The notes beneath the pieces are model-generated. The model was not told the origin of the DNA, did no database searches, and saw only the letters and a list, made by a program, of their open reading frames with translations. A stretch of DNA of 64,000 bases, taken from assembly GCA_951394045.1 (NCBI GenBank), contig OX595996.1:2046001-2110000 (forward strand), written 5' to 3'. Below are positions 63,632-64,000 of the stretch, piece by piece. A program made the translations under genes and the position numbers. The DNA comes from Nitzschia sp. DOCU1 (Eukaryota > Bacillariophyta > Bacillariophyceae > Bacillariales > Bacillariaceae). How positions within the stretch are numbered: the stretch's first letter is position 1; each line of letters begins with the position of its first letter.

Positions 63632-64000
63632 ATGCCATTGCCAAGAAGGTTTCTACTAGCAGGAGAGTCCCCAGTAGTAAGGGCGTCGTCATTGTGGTGG
63701 TTCTTCTTGGTGTTAAGTGTCCTGGTTTTTTGTCAGGGCGCCGAACAAGCATGCGAAGCCGATGGCACTTGTAGCTCCATTGACAACGATACGGCGGTTA
63801 CAGACGACAGCAACACTTGCATGGATAGTGTTGAGAATTGTGGGTTTTGGGCCGAGCAAGGAGAGTGTGAACGAAATCCAAAGTGTACGTAATGCAGACG
63901 TCGCCTGAATGGGGCATGGGCGTATCGTTGGGTCGTCGTCGAACCAGGGGAATGGGGGCTCATTCTTTCTTTCGTTATTTCTTTCAATTCAGACATGAAT
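63632..64000 (+). CDS. ShKT-domain secreted protein, probably another prolyl 4-hydroxylase (partial)
   Basis: Exon 1 is 63632..63884 and exon 2 starts at 63993, running off the window. A signal-anchor-like segment (SSLWWFFLVLSVLVFCQG) is followed by ACEADGTCSSIDND and an ShKT-like module (NCGFWAEQGECERNPK|YMN). The donor T|GTACGT and acceptor CAG|AC rebuild the Tyr of the NPxYM motif, as in the other ShKT-P4H genes of the window. An oxygenase domain is expected to the right but is not visible. Confidence 0.75.

Noticed and set aside
1..64000. tRNA or rRNA genes
   Set aside because: I looked for T-loop and anticodon-stem patterns by eye and found nothing convincing; a tRNAscan-SE run would settle it.

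Overview
The window looks like nuclear DNA of a photosynthetic stramenopile, most likely a pennate diatom. Genes are compact and lie on both strands. Introns are short (about 70-230 bp) with GT-AG borders. There are many secreted or membrane proteins of lineage-restricted type, ShKT/prolyl-4-hydroxylase genes, and a Ty1/copia element of the diatom kind. There is no sign of operons. Placement near Seminavis-like diatoms is a guess from general resemblance. Several models below were assembled by joining open frames across GT-AG introns that restore phase.  Layout. 1-4.5 kb: a two-exon membrane protein gene running off the left edge, then a decayed prolyl 4-hydroxylase (P4H) relic. 4.9-16 kb: conserved single-copy genes (POT peptide transporter; NAR1/CIAO3, a cytosolic Fe-S assembly factor), one intact ShKT-P4H, and a divergent pair of TPR-like paralogues. 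16-17.4 kb: a small secreted cysteine-module plus C-type-lectin-like gene. 19.7-29.4 kb: a LigB-type dioxygenase-like gene split by an 8.2-kb LINE with an exact 18-bp target-site duplication. 30.1-36.7 kb: a very large relative of the small lectin gene, built of about 15 cysteine modules in two near-identical tandem arrays. 36.7-41.2 kb: a segmental duplication carrying divergently transcribed promoters, a RING-H2 gene, and an intact and a broken copy of a three-exon membrane protein. 42.2-49.98 kb: EMC3, a gamma-glutamylcyclotransferase-like protein, a broken P4H, a membrane-anchored nitrilase-like protein and an ankyrin-RING protein. 50.3-55 kb: an intact five-exon P4H in inverted orientation to the broken one, and a tandem pair of four-TM proteins. 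55.3-63 kb: a pseudogene invaded by a Ty1/copia element whose 3' end is missing and replaced by a second copy of its own 5' flank plus LTR. 63.6 kb to the end: the first exons of another ShKT gene.  Themes. Secreted and ER-pathway genes are over-represented: five P4H/ShKT loci, two cysteine-module/CTLD genes, EMC3, and several small membrane proteins. Duplication followed by decay is visible at every scale, from a 7-bp tandem duplication that breaks one P4H to a 1.2-kb segmental duplication. The most noteworthy points are the LINE-split dioxygenase gene, the chimeric copia element, the giant modular lectin-like gene, and an intron whose position differs by 20 nt between tandem paralogues.
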